DNA of 64,000 nt, taken from NCBI GenBank assembly GCA_030998225.1, contig JAPYXD010000391.1:1364001-1428000 (forward strand), in the 5' to 3' direction. The notes beneath the pieces were generated by a model, which saw only the letters and a list, made by a program, of their open reading frames with translations, was not told the DNA's origin and did no database searches. This document shows positions 63,840 to 64,000 of the stretch, piece by piece. Origin of the DNA: Diplolepis rosae. Its lineage: Eukaryota > Arthropoda > Insecta > Hymenoptera > Diplolepididae. Positions within the stretch are counted from its first letter, which is position 1. The number at the start of each line of letters is the position of its first letter. The translations under genes were made by a program, and so were the position numbers.

Positions 63840-64000
63840 ATACTTGTGTATTATGAATATTTCAAAAATAAATGTGTATCTTTATTAAATAGAATAATTT
63901 ACTTTATTATTCATAATTTAAATTCACTTCAAACATAAGTTTATAATTGCGTATAATCAAATTACGTGAGTTTTTAATTTTGTTATGCTAAATTTAATAC
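63840..64000 (+). repeat. Family E fragment, runs off the window end
   Basis: 'tagaataatttactttattattcataatttaaattcact', 'tttataattgcgtataatcaaattacgtgag' match 30450-30560. It has a single TA at 63900-63901, so it is a second unoccupied version of the 31235 MITE site. Confidence 0.75.

Noticed and set aside
1..64000. Endogenous viral or polydnavirus-like segment
   Set aside because: No viral structural, replication or integrase-type gene and no circle-excision motif is recognisable anywhere in the window.

Overview
The window is strongly AT-rich, gene-poor eukaryotic nuclear DNA, most likely from an insect or other arthropod. The reasons are a decayed mariner transposon with insect-type transposase motifs, many short non-autonomous DNA elements with TA target duplications, a tRNA-derived SINE, and long intron-like or intergenic stretches without any bacterial gene structure. 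I recognise no intact protein-coding gene. Nearly every open frame is a by-product of repeats. The only recognisable protein is a mariner transposase pseudogene at 51969-52991, broken by two frameshifts and one in-frame stop.

Layout. 1-1100: a dispersed tandem-monomer repeat (family A, monomers of about 150 bp) ending in GC-rich mini-hairpins. 2308-2819: a foldback element with a TTAT duplication. 4040-4870: a short-unit CAGCTG/CAACTG array. 5284-6085: an inverted repeat with poly-C. 6471-8500: TA-inserting MITEs and family P. 8504-9332 and 15736-17470: two copies of a foldback element (family O) carrying an internal 62-bp minisatellite, expanded to about 19 units in the second copy. 10430-12960: a 577-bp tandem repeat (family P) hit by SINEs and a pogo-like MITE. 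18952-22700: large foldback elements (family I), AATCCG arrays (family N) and a nested MITE pair. 24231-31890: clustered family B MITEs, family A, a 670-bp foldback element, and a family E/SINE/inverted-repeat mosaic. 32940-35190, then again and again to 63810: a degenerate array built on a 10-bp unit (family T). 36160-39110: duplicated A modules, a LINE 3' end and family I/R pieces. 51778-53068: mariner inserted in the 10-bp array. 56340-63810: families U, R, S, D and further 10-bp arrays.

Most interesting signals. Two sequences (13473-13512 and 60456-60497) match the hammerhead ribozyme core and share the same compact architecture: a 3-bp stem I, a 5-6 bp stem II with an 8-nt loop, a minimal stem III, and a GTC cleavage site. 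This is the kind known from Penelope-like elements. A family of GAA-loop DNA mini-hairpins keeps its stems through compensating base changes. Two MITE insertions (12649-12866 and 31235-31400) can be compared with unoccupied sister copies inside this same window, which establishes TA target duplication directly. Several unrelated repeat families share one design, iterated 10-25 bp imperfect palindromes.

The window looks like a repeat graveyard, perhaps a large intron, intergenic region or heterochromatin edge. A few more balanced-composition islands (20950-21190, 32470-32700, 42780-42990, 57060-57302) could hold exons or conserved regulatory DNA, but nothing here proves that.
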